Of a stretch of DNA of 64,000 nucleotides, positions 20,292 to 30,191 are shown piece after piece. The position numbers were made by a program, and so were the translations under genes. The first letter of the stretch is position 1, and every line of letters begins with the position of its first letter. Under the pieces are notes generated by a model. It saw only the letters and a list, made by a program, of their open reading frames with translations, was not told the origin of the DNA and ran no database searches. Source of the stretch: Sycon ciliatum (taxonomy: Eukaryota; Porifera; Calcarea; Leucosolenida; Sycettidae); NCBI RefSeq assembly GCF_964019385.1, contig NC_088655.1, positions 4,426,764 to 4,490,763 on the forward strand, in the 5' to 3' direction.

Positions 20292-20847
20292 GTGAGTGTC
20301 ATTTGCTGCTGGTGCATTTGAGTGTTCTGTGGTGTGTGTCACGTTGTTGTTTGTTGTGCTTTTATTTCTAGTCGTTCAACCAAACAGGCAATGGTGCCTT
20401 CTCACAAGGAGACGACTTAGAAGAGGAGAAGGCAGAAAGAAAATGGGGATTGGAGAAAAAGCAGGCATGGAAGGGAGATAGAAGGGAGGGGAAATGTAGT
20501 ATGGATTAAGAAGCACGTTCCAGTACATAAAAGAGAGGACTACTAATAAACACCTCACGGCACAAACAGCAGTGAACAAAGTACTTCTTTCACTTCACGA
20601 GGGCAATAAGTGAAGTATGTGGCTGCTCCAAGCGTCGGAGCTCATTCTCCCTGCTGCTGCATGACATTACACTTTACTATCTTGCAACTGCGGCCCAAGT
20701 CCCAAGTGAGGTGAGTGAGGGTGTGACGGTAATAATACAACTGAAAATAACGACGTTCTGCAGTGATCAACTTTCAATTCTGCGGAGCTCAGCAAAGTGT
20801 GTGTCGTTATTGTGATCGCCATGGTGACGAATGTAACATCCTGTGCC
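20292..20847 (+). other. Intron, no feature recognised
   Basis: A purine-rich stretch (20400-20510). I see no repeat shared elsewhere in the window and no exon. Confidence 0.4.
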
Positions 20848-21042
20848 TGTGTGGATTCACAAGAAGCGTGAGTTTCGAAGTTCGAAGAAAATGTAGAACG
20901 GTCTCTGCTGGGATGACAAGTACACAAAAGCTAAGTGGTTAGAGCATCGCTGGCCTCAAGGAAAGGTCCCTGGTTTGAGTACTGGTGGTGACTGTCAATT
21001 TTTTTCTTCAGACTTTTCCCATCTGCATCTTTCCCTCAAGCA
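20848..21042 (+). repeat. tRNA-derived SINE, family A (copy 1)
   Basis: The 5' head gtggattcacaagaagcgtg is followed by a tRNA-like part with an A-box-like 'aagctaagtggttagagc' and a B-box-like 'ggtttgagtac' (about 20972). The tail is cttcagacttttcccatctg. Copy 2 at 21357 has the same order. It has pol III promoter ancestry but no intact tRNA. Confidence 0.72.
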
Positions 21043-21356
21043 GAGCCGGCGCCACTGGTACGGCCGGTAACCAACTTCACAAAAAGTCGGTCTACGTGGA
21101 ACGTCCAAAACTGGGGAGAAAAAGTTTTGATGCATGATTTTGTACAGGGAGTCTCCCAGAGTGCAGGATTTGCCCGTCTAAATTCCAAAAAAAATCGGGG
21201 GGAGGACCCCCCCCCCCTAAAGATGGCCCTTCGGCCGCACCGCTCCGCGGAACCTGCTTCCGGCCCTGCTCAAACCAATGAATATTCATGACTTGGGGCT
21301 TGCGTGCTAGTTTGTGCATGAAGTGTGTAGGTTACAGTGAGGGCTGCATCCCACCC

Positions 21357-21545
21357 GCCTATGTGGATTAACAGGAGGCGGGAGTTTCGAAGTCTGAAGA
21401 GAATATTGAACGATCTCTGCTGGACCACAGCTCATTGGGTAGAGCGTCGCTGGCTACAAGCGAGGGTCCCTGGTTCGAGCCCTGGTGGTGATAGTCAATT
21501 TTGTCTTCAGACTTTTCTCATTTGCGTCCCTCTCAAGCCAGTGAA
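21357..21545 (+). repeat. tRNA-derived SINE, family A (copy 2)
   Basis: The head atgtggattaacagg is followed by an A box 'agctcattgggtagagcg' (21429-21446) and a B box 'ggttcgagccc' (21472-21482). These are close to the consensus internal pol III promoter of tRNA genes. The body ends in 'cttcagacttttctcat'. It is better preserved than copy 1. Confidence 0.8.
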
Positions 21546-21599
21546 TATTAAACAAGTTTAGCTAATCGTGATGCACTTCTCTTTTCAGTCCTTCAAGGG

Positions 21600-21692
21600 T
21601 GACTTGCAAACGGGAAAAGTCTGAAGAAGAAAATGACGGTCACCACCAGGACTCGAACCAGAGGTTCTCGCTTCTGGCCAGCACTTCTATTT
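21600..21692 (-). repeat. SINE family A, partial inverted copy
   Basis: The reverse complement carries the B box (ggactcgaacc on the plus strand, about 21651-21661) and the 'agtctgaagaagaaaatga' tail. It is truncated at its 5' part. Confidence 0.65.
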
Positions 21693-21974
21693 TCAAAAAT
21701 AAGTTGATCTTTTTAAAATATTGAACTACGCTTCACGCAGCTTCATTGCACCTGAATGGTTTGCAGGCAACCTGCCTACACTCAAGAGAGCACTGCATTT
21801 CGCACAAATGCATTAGAAGTATCGTTTCAACGTATTGGTCTTCATGACCATCATCAGGAATGAAGTGGACATGAAAAAGAAACAGCAGTTTAAATCAAGG
21901 AAGCAAAGCAAATTTGATCTTTTATTGGTGGTATTGAGCATGGCACAGAATGAGTCCCAGAAGAAGTAGAAGTA
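21693..21974. other. Intron remnant with hammerhead-like word
   Basis: On the minus strand near 21868-21810 the words CTGATGA, tggtc/gacca and GAAAC occur in order. However, seven extra bases lie between stem II and GAAA, so this is at most a decayed ribozyme. The rest is unrecognised. Confidence 0.35.
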
Positions 21975-22161
21975 CTGTCAGACCTCGCTTATCCGGTCCT
22001 CTTTCATCCGGATCCCTCGTCGTCCGTAAGAAAATCGTTGGTTACCAATTTACAGCATACGTCATGCATACGTACAGTATGTGTGTTCGATGTTCTGGTT
22101 CCCTCGCCTATCCGGATATTTTTGTGGAAAACGAATGCATGCGGTTAAGCGACGTCTGACT
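21975..22161. mobile_element. Pogo-type MITE (copy 2), 3' end displaced by an LTR element
   Basis: It is nearly identical to 7245-7432. The left end ctgtcagacctcgcttatcc follows TA (21973-21974). The last bases, gactg plus TA, are found 5 kb away at 27142-27148, because an LTR retrotransposon inserted within the terminal five bases and duplicated GACT. Confidence 0.88.
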
Positions 22162-22504
22162 TGAAGTAGAGTAACCCTCTTGCGCATGTTGTACGTAATG
22201 TAATGATTGATACGTACTTTCGATATTGATTTCGCTGGTGTACACGTTGGTGCAGCGCTGGCGCACGCGCTGGTGCACGCACTGATGCACGCGCTGGTGC
22301 AGCGAGTTGTTTTGCGTTGTACGTGATGCAGCTTGTTGAGGAGAAGGGTTTTCAATATCTTGTGTTCAGTTCTTCTTGCTTCTGGCCCGGTCGAGGTCGT
22401 GCTTTTTTCTTCTGTACACTTCTTGTGCATTTTGGAATTGAAATTAATAATTATAGTCCAACTTATATCCTTGCGCTGGTCTGGTGGTGGATACTTCCAC
22501 AACA
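22162..22504 (+). repeat. 5' LTR of a Gypsy-like retrotransposon
   Basis: 343 bp, starting tgaagtagagtaaccctc and ending ...ttccacaaca (TG...CA). It is preceded by GACT and matches the 3' LTR at 26763-27141. It contains a short array of 'gcgctggtgcacgc' phrases that is shorter than in the 3' LTR. The LTR should hold the pol II promoter and polyadenylation signals. Confidence 0.93.
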
Positions 22505-22507
22505 ACG

Positions 22508-22525
22508 TGGTACCGAAACCCGGTT
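22508..22525 (+). promoter_or_regulatory. Primer-binding site
   Basis: Starting three bases after the 5' LTR, tggtaccgaaacccggtt would pair with a tRNA 3' end finishing in ...GGTACCA. This position and the TGG start are standard for LTR retrotransposons. The tRNA identity is not determined. Confidence 0.75.
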
Positions 22526-22597
22526 TCGAGTGGACCTTTGGCGCTTTGTGGTTAGGTTCTCGGAGAGTATTAATTTTGTTATTGCACTGCCTGTTTA

Positions 22598-23887
22598 ATG
22601 GCGTCGTCTGCTGGACATTCCTTGTTGCGGCCGCATCGTGGAGGAGATGACGACCTGAAGGCGTTCTTGCTGAAAATCCGCGTGGTGTTACGGATACAGA
22701 AATGGACGTCGGAGGCTAAAAGAATGGACCATTTTCCTTTATTTTTAGATAAGGACGCGTTCACTGTTTGGAGTGCGCTGCCGGACGTCGAGGCGACCAG
22801 TGAGGAGGTTGTCCATGGTGCGCTCTGAGCCGCTTTCTGCATCAAGCCAGCAGATGCGTATAAGAAGTTTGTGGCCAGAACTCTTCGTCGGGGAGAGAGC
22901 GTTGACGTCTACTTGGCCGACTTGAGGAGGTTTCTCTGCCAGAGTGGTCATATTGAAGCGCGTGACACTTCGTCAGGGAAGTCGTGTGACCCAGTGCTCC
23001 TGGAGCAGTTTCTGCTCGGCATTCCGCAGGCGCTGGCATGTCAGGTGCGCCTCCAGCATGCCTTTTACTGTATGACTGTGGATCAGTGTGCGGATCAAGT
23101 TCGCGTGTTGGTTTCTACAACCCAGGTGTCGGCTGCACCAGTACAGGGTGCATGTTCTGCGACATTTGCAGCGAGGTCGTCTATTAGCAGCGGACCTAGC
23201 AAGCGGTCTGTGTTGTGCTACCGGCGTAGTAAAGTCGGTCATATTCAGCGGAATTGCCCGCAGCTACCTAAGTCACCAGCATCCGGCGAACCTGTTTGCT
23301 ATGGTTGCAAGGAGCGAGGCCACGTCCGCAGTGCGTACCCCCAGCGGAAGAGGTGTGTTGGAGCAGCTGCGAGTGAGGATGTCGGCCATCTCTGCGTCGC
23401 GTCAGAGATTGATGGGCCTGCAGCAGCTTTGCCGCGGATCTTCTTGCCTGTGAAGCGTTGTGATGCTGTGGCGTTTCGGCGTTGTGTTGCTGCCATCGAC
23501 TCGTGCTCAACACACACGTTGGTGTCTCGTCAGTTGGCAGAGGAGTTGGCACTGGAGGTGACGACGTTAACGCCTGATATCATCACCGTTGACGGCAATA
23601 CACTCAAGGTACTGGGCTCGGCTGTCCTGGATGTCGAGCGGGTGGACGAGACGGTATTTCTGCCTTTTTCGTCTGTGTCTGTATCAATTTTTCCGGAGTT
23701 GAGTGTTGTGAATGCGGACGTGCTTCTGGGCCTCAACCTGATATCGCAGCATGGCAGAGTCGATCTCAAGTACGCAGACTCCAAGCTCGTCGGGGCATCT
23801 TTCGGCCAAGCAGCTTCAGCTTCCGCAGATGTGCCCAGTTTGGACGAGCGCAGTGATGACGCTACGCCATGTTACCGTGGAGCATGA
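22598..23887 (+). pseudogene. gag: gag, zinc knuckles and protease of the Gypsy-like element
   Basis: An ATG at 22598 opens a Gag-like frame that ends early at 22828. Gag similarity continues in another frame from about 22850. Two zinc knuckles follow, both damaged: the first has lost its second Cys (C-Y-R-R-S-K-V-G-H) and the second its last Cys (H-V-R-S-A-Y). An aspartic protease segment has 'AAIDSCSTHTLVS', where the active-site Gly of D-S-G is replaced by Cys. These changes plus the frameshift make the product non-functional. The known role is capsid assembly and polyprotein cleavage. Confidence 0.8.
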
Positions 23888-25022
23888 CGGGGCAGATGTC
23901 ATTTTGACCACTGCGGATGGGTCAGTTCGTTGGCGCGCTGATGTTGGCTACTGGGAGCTTAAGTGGGCATGGAAAGACAAACCCCCCACGCGTCCAGTCG
24001 GGTCAGGCATTGGTGAATATTCCCGGCATAGCCTGTCAACAGACCAGGAGTCACAGTTCTGCTAGGAAGTGGACACGTGGATCCGCAATGATGGTTGGCA
24101 CCCCAGGACCAAGCAGTCCATGGTAAACCTGGTGCTGTGTTGCCCTTGTTGGCGGTGGCCCAGACGCACAAGGAGTCCACCCCTGTCCGCCCGTGTTTGG
24201 ACTACCGGCAACTCAACAAGTTGATTGTGTTGCATCCATGTTTGGACGTGCCTGTTTGCCAAGAGAAGTTGCGTCAGTGGAGGTCTCTTGGCAACGCCGA
24301 TAGCCACGTGTTGCTGGACATCAGCAAGGCTTACCTCAACATCCGCATCGCGCCAGCTCTCGCCAAGTTCCAAACGGTCGTCTGGAAGGGCCAGCTGTTC
24401 GCAAGGGAGAGGATGGGCTTCGGTCTATCGATTGCGCCCAAATTCATGGACATAATCGTCAAGTGGGTCCTCCGTGCGTATGCTGATGTGGACAACTATG
24501 TCGACGATTTGTATGTTCCGAAGCCTCGTCTGCGTGCTGTCACCGATCAGTTGTCGCAGTACGGGTTGCCCACCAAGCCAGCGGAGCCAGTCGTCTCTGC
24601 TAGGGTACTGGGTCTGCAGCTGTCAGAGTCTGCAATGGCCAAGTGAGGTGGAAGCGTCGTGGTGACGTCATGCCGACCTGTCAGCCGGATGCCGTCACAC
24701 GGCGCGAGATTTTCAAGTGGTGTGGCAAGCTGATCAGCCACTATCCCGTCGGCTCCTGGCTGCGCCCAGCGTGCAGTTATCTGAAGCGTCTGTCTAGCCT
24801 TCAGCCTGGATGGGACGATCCAGTGTCTCATGAAGTCGTCGCTTGTTGTGCAGAAGTCATTCACCGATGACCCTGCACAAGGCGTGTGGTCAGTTCCTGA
24901 AGCCGCACAGTGGTCGTTGTGGTGTGATGCTTCGGACATCGCACATGGTGCTGTCATTCAGGCTGATGGTATGATTGTCGAGGATGGCTGCTGGCTGCGG
25001 CAGGAGGACGACCGGCGACACA
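23888..25022 (+). pseudogene. pol: Reverse transcriptase and RNase H start, Gypsy-like
   Basis: From about 24095 the frame shows 'VRPCLDYRQLNKLI', then 'LLDISKAYLNIRI' (first catalytic Asp in L-x-D-x-x-x-A-Y) and 'NYVDDLYVP' (the YVDD box). This block order identifies a Gypsy/Ty3-type RT. The frame is lost at 24646 and resumes with an RNase H start ('WSLWCDASDIAHGAVIQ') up to 25022, where a MITE interrupts it. Dead copy. Confidence 0.85.
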
Positions 25023-25026
25023 TTAA

Positions 25027-25688
25027 AGGGGAAGTATACCCTAAAATCAAATTTTCACCAGTTGTAGTCTTCGGGGTGCTGAGTCGAATGGTCTTGGTCC
25101 GAGGAAGCTGAGACGCTCCCTTCCTACTTGAATCCCAATCGAACTCGCGCACTTCCACCGAAACTGGGTGACTGCGCCCTACTAGATGGGGATTTGTATG
25201 CAAAATGTCACTAAAAGCGCCATTTCGTTCTTATAAAAGCACGGATGACCGCGATTGGCCCATATGTTGTAGTCTTTTGGACGCTGAGTCGACTGGTTTT
25301 GGTCCGAAAAGGCTGCAATGCAGCGTTCCTCCTTTATTCCCAATCGAACATGGTTGAACAAGCGGTCACGTGCTCCTGCGTACACCAGTCACCTGGTCAC
25401 CGTGCCTGCAGGGTACAACTTACTAGCCTGTTTGACCTTTTTTGGGTGCAGTCCTGTCACTCGAGTTGAACCTTGGTGTGAAAGTTGTCGCCTGCTGGCG
25501 CGGTGACCAGGTGATTTGGGCACCCAGGAGCACGTGACCGCTTGTTCAACCATGTTCGATTGGGAATAAAGGAGGAACGCTGCATCGCAGCCTTTTCGGA
25601 CCAAAACCAGTCGCCTCAGCGTCCAAAAGACTACAACACCCAGAAGACTACAACTGGTGAAAATTTGATTTTAGGGTATACTTCCCCT
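25027..25688. mobile_element. piggyBac-type fold-back MITE inside pol
   Basis: Flanked by TTAA duplications (25023-25026 and 25689-25692). The ends aggggaagtataccctaaaa and the inverse extend into ~300-bp arms, so nearly the whole element folds into one hairpin. Removing it with one TTAA rejoins the RNase H frame. A related copy is at 53812-55383. Confidence 0.9.
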
Positions 25689-25692
25689 TTAA

Positions 25693-26392
25693 CATCGCTG
25701 AGCTTGACGCCGTGATCAAGGGGTTGAACCTTGCCGTGCAGTGGCAAGTGAAGGAGCTCACGATATTCACCGATTCCAAGACTGTGGCTGCTTGGTTGCA
25801 ATCGGTGCTAGGCAATGTGTCTCGTGTTCGCGTCAGTGGCCTACAACAGGTACTTGTGCAGCGCCGTCTCCAGATTATCACTGATCTCGTCGCTGTCACA
25901 GGCTTGACGTTCAAGGTCCAGTCGATCAGCAGTCAGCAGAACAAGGCGGATCAATTGACCCGTGTTCCCAGCAGCTAGATCTGATGTGGCAAGACGCTCC
26001 TTGCTCGGATTGCACCGTCCGTCACCGCTGCGGTGGTGACCGTTGGTCCATTCTCATTGGACAGAGTATCTGCTGCTCAGAATGCAGATCCTCTGATTGT
26101 TTCGACTCGCCAGCAAGTCATCGATGGTGACCCAGTTACTGATCCTGCGTTTGTCAAGGTCAAGTCACAGCTCGTAGTCCATGATGGTATGCTGTGTCGA
26201 AGTGTGAAGTTGCCGCCCAATGATGCAGTCGTCATTCCTGTTATTCCTAGTTCACTTGAGTCCGATGTCGTTCGTGCTGCTCATGTGAACTATGGTCATG
26301 CGTGTCGGGAGGGTACATGGTGTTTCCTCCGCTCAAAGTGCTATTTCCCGAACATGGCTGCCCAATGTCAGCAGTTTGTGCGCCACTGTTAG
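25693..26392 (+). pseudogene. pol: RNase H end and integrase zinc-binding domain
   Basis: 'ELTIFTDSKTVAAWLQSVLG' holds the T-D-S catalytic motif of RNase H, and 'QQNKADQLTRVP' is the usual end of that domain. A stop at 25976 follows. From 26033 the frame carries the H-x-H...C-x-x-C integrase zinc finger ('HVNYGHACREGTWCF', then 'CQQFVRHC'). The DDE integrase core expected next is missing: the sequence passes directly to a low-complexity tail. The element could not integrate on its own. Confidence 0.78.
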
Positions 26393-26744
26393 CCGTGTGC
26401 TGCTGCGAGCCCAACCAAGAGCGTTTCGACGGAGGCCAGTCGCCATGCTGTTGCTGATGTGCCTGTTGCGGGTGCTGTTGCTGGTGTGCCTGCTGCAGAT
26501 GCTGCTGTTGACGTGCTTGCTGTTATTGATGTGCCAGCTGCGAGTGCTGTCTCTGATGCTGGGTCTCGGTTTGATCCCCGTGATCCTAATTATGTGTCGC
26601 TTCGAGCCCCTGCCGATGATCCTGCTCCGTATCAGTTTCGCCCATATGGCCTTCGTCAGCGTGGTTCGCTTGCACCCCCTCAGCGTTTCCGTTAGTTTTG
26701 CTTTGTGGCGCTATTTAGTATTTGTGATGGTAATTTATTTGGCA
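26393..26744 (+). pseudogene. C-terminal tail of the Gypsy-like pol, integrase core deleted
   Basis: Low-complexity Ala/Val/Asp frame ('PVAGAVAGVPAADAAVDVLA') followed by 'YQFRPYGLRQRGSLAPPQRF' and a stop at about 26695. Ends with this kind of basic/proline-rich tail are usual after integrase. The missing core between 26392 and here points to an internal deletion. Confidence 0.55.
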
Positions 26745-26749
26745 TACCA

Positions 26750-26762
26750 CCAGGGGGAGAGG
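26750..26762 (+). promoter_or_regulatory. Polypurine tract
   Basis: The purine run agggggagagg lies immediately before the 3' LTR, where plus-strand DNA synthesis is primed in LTR retrotransposons. Confidence 0.8.
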
Positions 26763-27141
26763 TGAAGTAGAGTAACCCTCTTGCGCATGTTGTACGTAAT
26801 GTAATGATTGATACGTACTTTCGATATTGATTTCGCTGGTGCACACGTTGGTGCAGCGCTGGTGCACCCGCTGGTGCACGCGCTGATGCATGCGCTGGTG
26901 CACCCGCTGGTGCACGCGCTGATGCATGCGCTGGTGCAGCCAGTTGTTTTGCGTCGTACGTGATGCAGCTTGTTGAGGAGAAGGGTTTTCAATATCTTGT
27001 GTTCAGTTCTTATTGCTTCTGGCCTGGTTGAGGTCGTGCTTTTTTCTTCTGTACACTTCTTGTGCATTTTGGAATTGAAATTAATAATTATAGTCCAACT
27101 TATATCCTTGCGCTGGTCTGGTGGTGGATAATTCCACAACA
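26763..27141 (+). repeat. 3' LTR of the Gypsy-like retrotransposon
   Basis: It matches the 5' LTR but is 36 bp longer, because the internal 'gctggtgcacgcgctgatgc' array has more units. It is followed by the target duplication GACT (27142-27145) and the last base and TA of the pogo-type MITE. Confidence 0.93.
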
Positions 27142-27446
27142 GACTGTAGAAGTCAATGAGCGGAGGTTTGGCGTAGATCAACATCTACAACAGCTTGGAG
27201 ATATTTTGCTGATGAGGTAAGCAAGGTTTGCTGGAAAACGCCGGTGGTGGGGACAAAATTATAGATGGTCAGGACGAAAGCTGTTGCTAACCCTTCTGAC
27301 TATATCGTAAGAACATTTAAGATATTCTCATGTTGCCACTTGGACTTGGACTTTACTCATTTTTCTGGTGCCAGAATCCGAAATTGTTCGAATATTCCGC
27401 GCATTTCGATTTTTACTCTCCTCTGTGTTTTTCCTCTGCACCACAG

Positions 27447-27755
27447 GCTGGAAGAGGGTATCTGACTATCCTGTCAGTGCAAAGTTGTTCCGGGAGGTTC
27501 CCCTGACTTATCCTGAAGCCTTGCCCTTTTGCTCATCTCTTTCTGGCGGATCAATAGTCTACCACTTTGATTCACTGGGAGAAGAAAAATTGACAGCACG
27601 TAAAAAGTTTGCAGATACCTTCAACCTTGACAATGACCCCAATAGGTACTGGGTACAAACGCTGGGAATAGATGAGTGCGCATATATGACTGGCAGACAG
27701 CCAGCAAGGAACGACTGCCATGCAACGACACATGCAGCCTGCAGCAGGGCCTTGA
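27447..27755 (+). CDS. Exon 5 seen: CTLD-like module A (A2)
   Basis: The acceptor is ctgcaccacag|gctggaag and the donor CTTGA|GTAAGT; phase 1-1, 309 bp. The module starts G-W. It has 'YPEALPFC' with Cys at residue 29, 'RYW' at 67-69, and Cys at 78, 91 and 99. The final pair spacing of 8 matches modules A1 and A3. CTLD calcium ligands are not evident. This is the first module after the first EGF, so it starts the second A-Bn-EGF block. An open frame continues upstream of the acceptor, but there it is not module-like. Confidence 0.72.
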
Positions 27756-27769
27756 GTAAGTATAATCGT

Positions 27770-28080
27770 AGTGTGTATCTGTGTGTATGCATATGTGTGT
27801 GTGTGTGTGTATGCATATGTGTGTGTGTGTGTGTGTGTGTGTGTATCTGTGTGTGCGTGTGTTTGGCGGTCAATTCTTCAGCCTTGCAAGCTGTTGAACG
27901 GTGCAATCCCAGCACAAGCTGCTATGGCTTCTGCTGTAGCATCGCTATCATCGCCTCCGGCGATGGGCGTCCAATGGTCCAATGGTGCATGTGTGTGTGT
28001 GTGCATGCGTGCATGCGTGCGTGTGTGCGTGCGTGTGTGTGTGTGTGTGTATGTGTGTGTGTGTATGTGTGCTGCCAGCT
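27770..28080. repeat. TG microsatellites around the ~115-bp dispersed repeat (copy 2)
   Basis: TG/TATG runs at 27774-27860 and 28000-28075 flank 27861-27980, which begins ggcggtcaattcttcagcct and matches 3985-4104 closely. The repeat and microsatellite associate at two loci. Confidence 0.88.
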
Positions 28081-28616
28081 AGTTTGGTTGGTGGGTACAC
28101 TTATGCCAGATAGTGTTGGGCCTGTTGCCAACGGGCTCGGCTGCTTGAAGGTGTATTGTTGTACCTACCACCTTTGTTGGTTTCAGGGTTCATATACTTT
28201 CTATTTGAAGTATACATACCTGTTAACCATGGACTGCTTCTGGCTAGATTAACTCTTGTGTAATCAATGGTGCTAGTGAAGCTTATATCAGATCCACTCT
28301 GATTTAGCCACCCACACTAGTACCAAGTATTACCTTCACTGGGGGCAGGGGTACCTGCAGTTGGATCCCGGGATGGATACCCTGATGCCGTCAATCCTTT
28401 TTTCTGCACCTTGTCCTAACCCACTTACTGAGGTGTGGTGAGCCCATAAGTGGGATCATTTCAAGTCCACCCTAGTTTGGGGATTTCAGGGGGTGTCGGC
28501 CGTTGGGTGGTTCAATGGCCAATTGAGTCATCTTTCCAAGATTCCTTTTGAGTCTCTCTCCCCTCTCCCGGGGAGACCCACGTGACCAGTTTTGGCAGTG
28601 AGCAAGTACAAGCAAG
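28081..28616 (+). other. Intron, no feature recognised
   Basis: A GC-rich stretch with 'ggcaggggtacctgcag' but no repeat shared with the rest of the window and no exon seen. Confidence 0.35.
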
Positions 28617-28863
<247 letters not shown>

Positions 28864-28959
28864 ATGGGCACATCCACAATGTGATCAACGAGGTATGGAC
28901 CTGAGGTTCTGCCGTGTGTGACTGGTGAAACGCAGAGAACGCAGAGTCACGTTTCTTTT

Positions 28960-29482
28960 CCCAAGAAAGGTGACTTAGGATAGAAAGGTGACTTACGATA
29001 ACTGGCGTGGCATCAGCCTCCGAGATGTGGTCGGCAAGGTCTCTGCTCGTGTTCGCCAGGATTGCCTGCAAGCGATAACGGAGGATGTTCTGCCAGATTC
29101 TCAGTGCGTTTTTCCGCAGGGTCAATGGCTTTAGTGACATGGTATTCACCGCAAGACAACTGATGGAGAAAGCAGTGGCGCACGATTCTGAGCTATTATG
29201 TGCTTTTCGTCGATCTGCCTGAGGCCTATGATTTGATTCCGCGGTTTGCTTTGTGGCTTGTGCTTCGCAATCTGGGGATTCCTCCGAAGCTGCTTGGCCT
29301 TGCCCAGTCACTCCGTGAAGGCATGGAGGCACATGTCCAGCTCCCTGATGTCATCACCGACAACATCAACGTCTGAAATGGCTTCTGTCAGGGCTGCACA
29401 CTGGCTCCTACCCAAGAAGGGTGACCTCACTAGCTGTCACAACTGGCGTGGCATTGCACTTCTTGACATCACCGGCAAGCTG
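28960..29482 (+). pseudogene. LINE RT fragments (NWRGI family)
   Basis: A frame with 'DNWRGISLRDVVGKV' and 'LPDSQC' corresponds to the start of an RT domain. Further on, frameshifted pieces resemble the block around the first catalytic Asp and 'GCTLAPT'. A second start, 'CHNWRGIALLDITGK', appears at 29436 just before a T-run, so two partial copies of the same family lie in tandem. Multiple stops; dead. Confidence 0.6.
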
Positions 29483-29500
29483 TTTTTTTTTTTTTTTTTT
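29483..29500. repeat. Poly(T) run
   Basis: A homopolymer T tract, probably the poly(A) tail of a minus-strand insertion or a cut in the LINE. Confidence 0.7.
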
Positions 29501-29700
29501 TAAACTTTGTTTTACTTCGCAAAATCCAAACGGGAATTTCTTCCCAATGACAAGGTAGCGAAGATCTTAAGAGGGAAGAAAAAAAAGACAGAGAGAGAGA
29601 AAAAAAGAAGGAAAGAAAAAAGTGTGTATGCACTGGAAATGATAGTCAGCTGGAAATCGGATCCATTGTCAAACATGGCATTTGCTACTGTTCCATGTAG

Positions 29701-30120
29701 TCAACGAGCAATTGCGTAGGGTACTGCTGCAGCTTTGAAGGTCTCCAGAGTTGTGCTGGAGCGGACGTCTCCAGGTAATCTGTTCCATTTACCTGTAGCG
29801 TTGAAGGCGTACCTCGACTTGCCAGCGTTTGTTCTTGCAACTGGAAGACTGAGTCCGTCCTGCTGCTGAAGGCGGGTTTCTCTGGTCATTTGTGGAGTCA
29901 TTAGTTCTGTGACGGACTGCGATGTCTCACCATGTAGGCTCTTCCACACAAGAGCTAAGGTGTTCTGGTGGAAGTGCTCTGACACCTGGAAAACTCCCAG
30001 CCGGGTCACCAAAAGTTCAGCTGAGTGTCGCGTGGGCACACCGTAGACAGTGCGGACTGCTCGATTCAGCAGAACCTGCAGCCTCCTGGTCTCAGCACTC
30101 GACAGTGAGCCACTGAAAGA
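29701..30120 (-). pseudogene. LINE 3' end, minus strand
   Basis: The minus frame carries 'FQVSEHFHQNTLALVWKSL', 'DGLSLPVARTNAGKSRYAF' and 'GKWNRLPGDVRSSTTLETFK', the W-N-x-L-P-x-x-x-R tail typical of CR1/L2-like ORF2 C-termini. It stops at 29701. 5'-truncated. Confidence 0.7.
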
Positions 30121-30191
30121 GGGCGAGGCGTATAGGGCGTCTGGCTGTTAGGCTTGGGGTGGGAGAAGCAGGAGCATAATCCCAGAGGAGG

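Noticed and set aside
21810-21868. Minus-strand CTGATGA, tggtc/gacca hairpin and GAAAC
   Set aside because: Seven unpaired bases separate stem II from GAAA, and stem I is not complementary. At best a decayed ribozyme.
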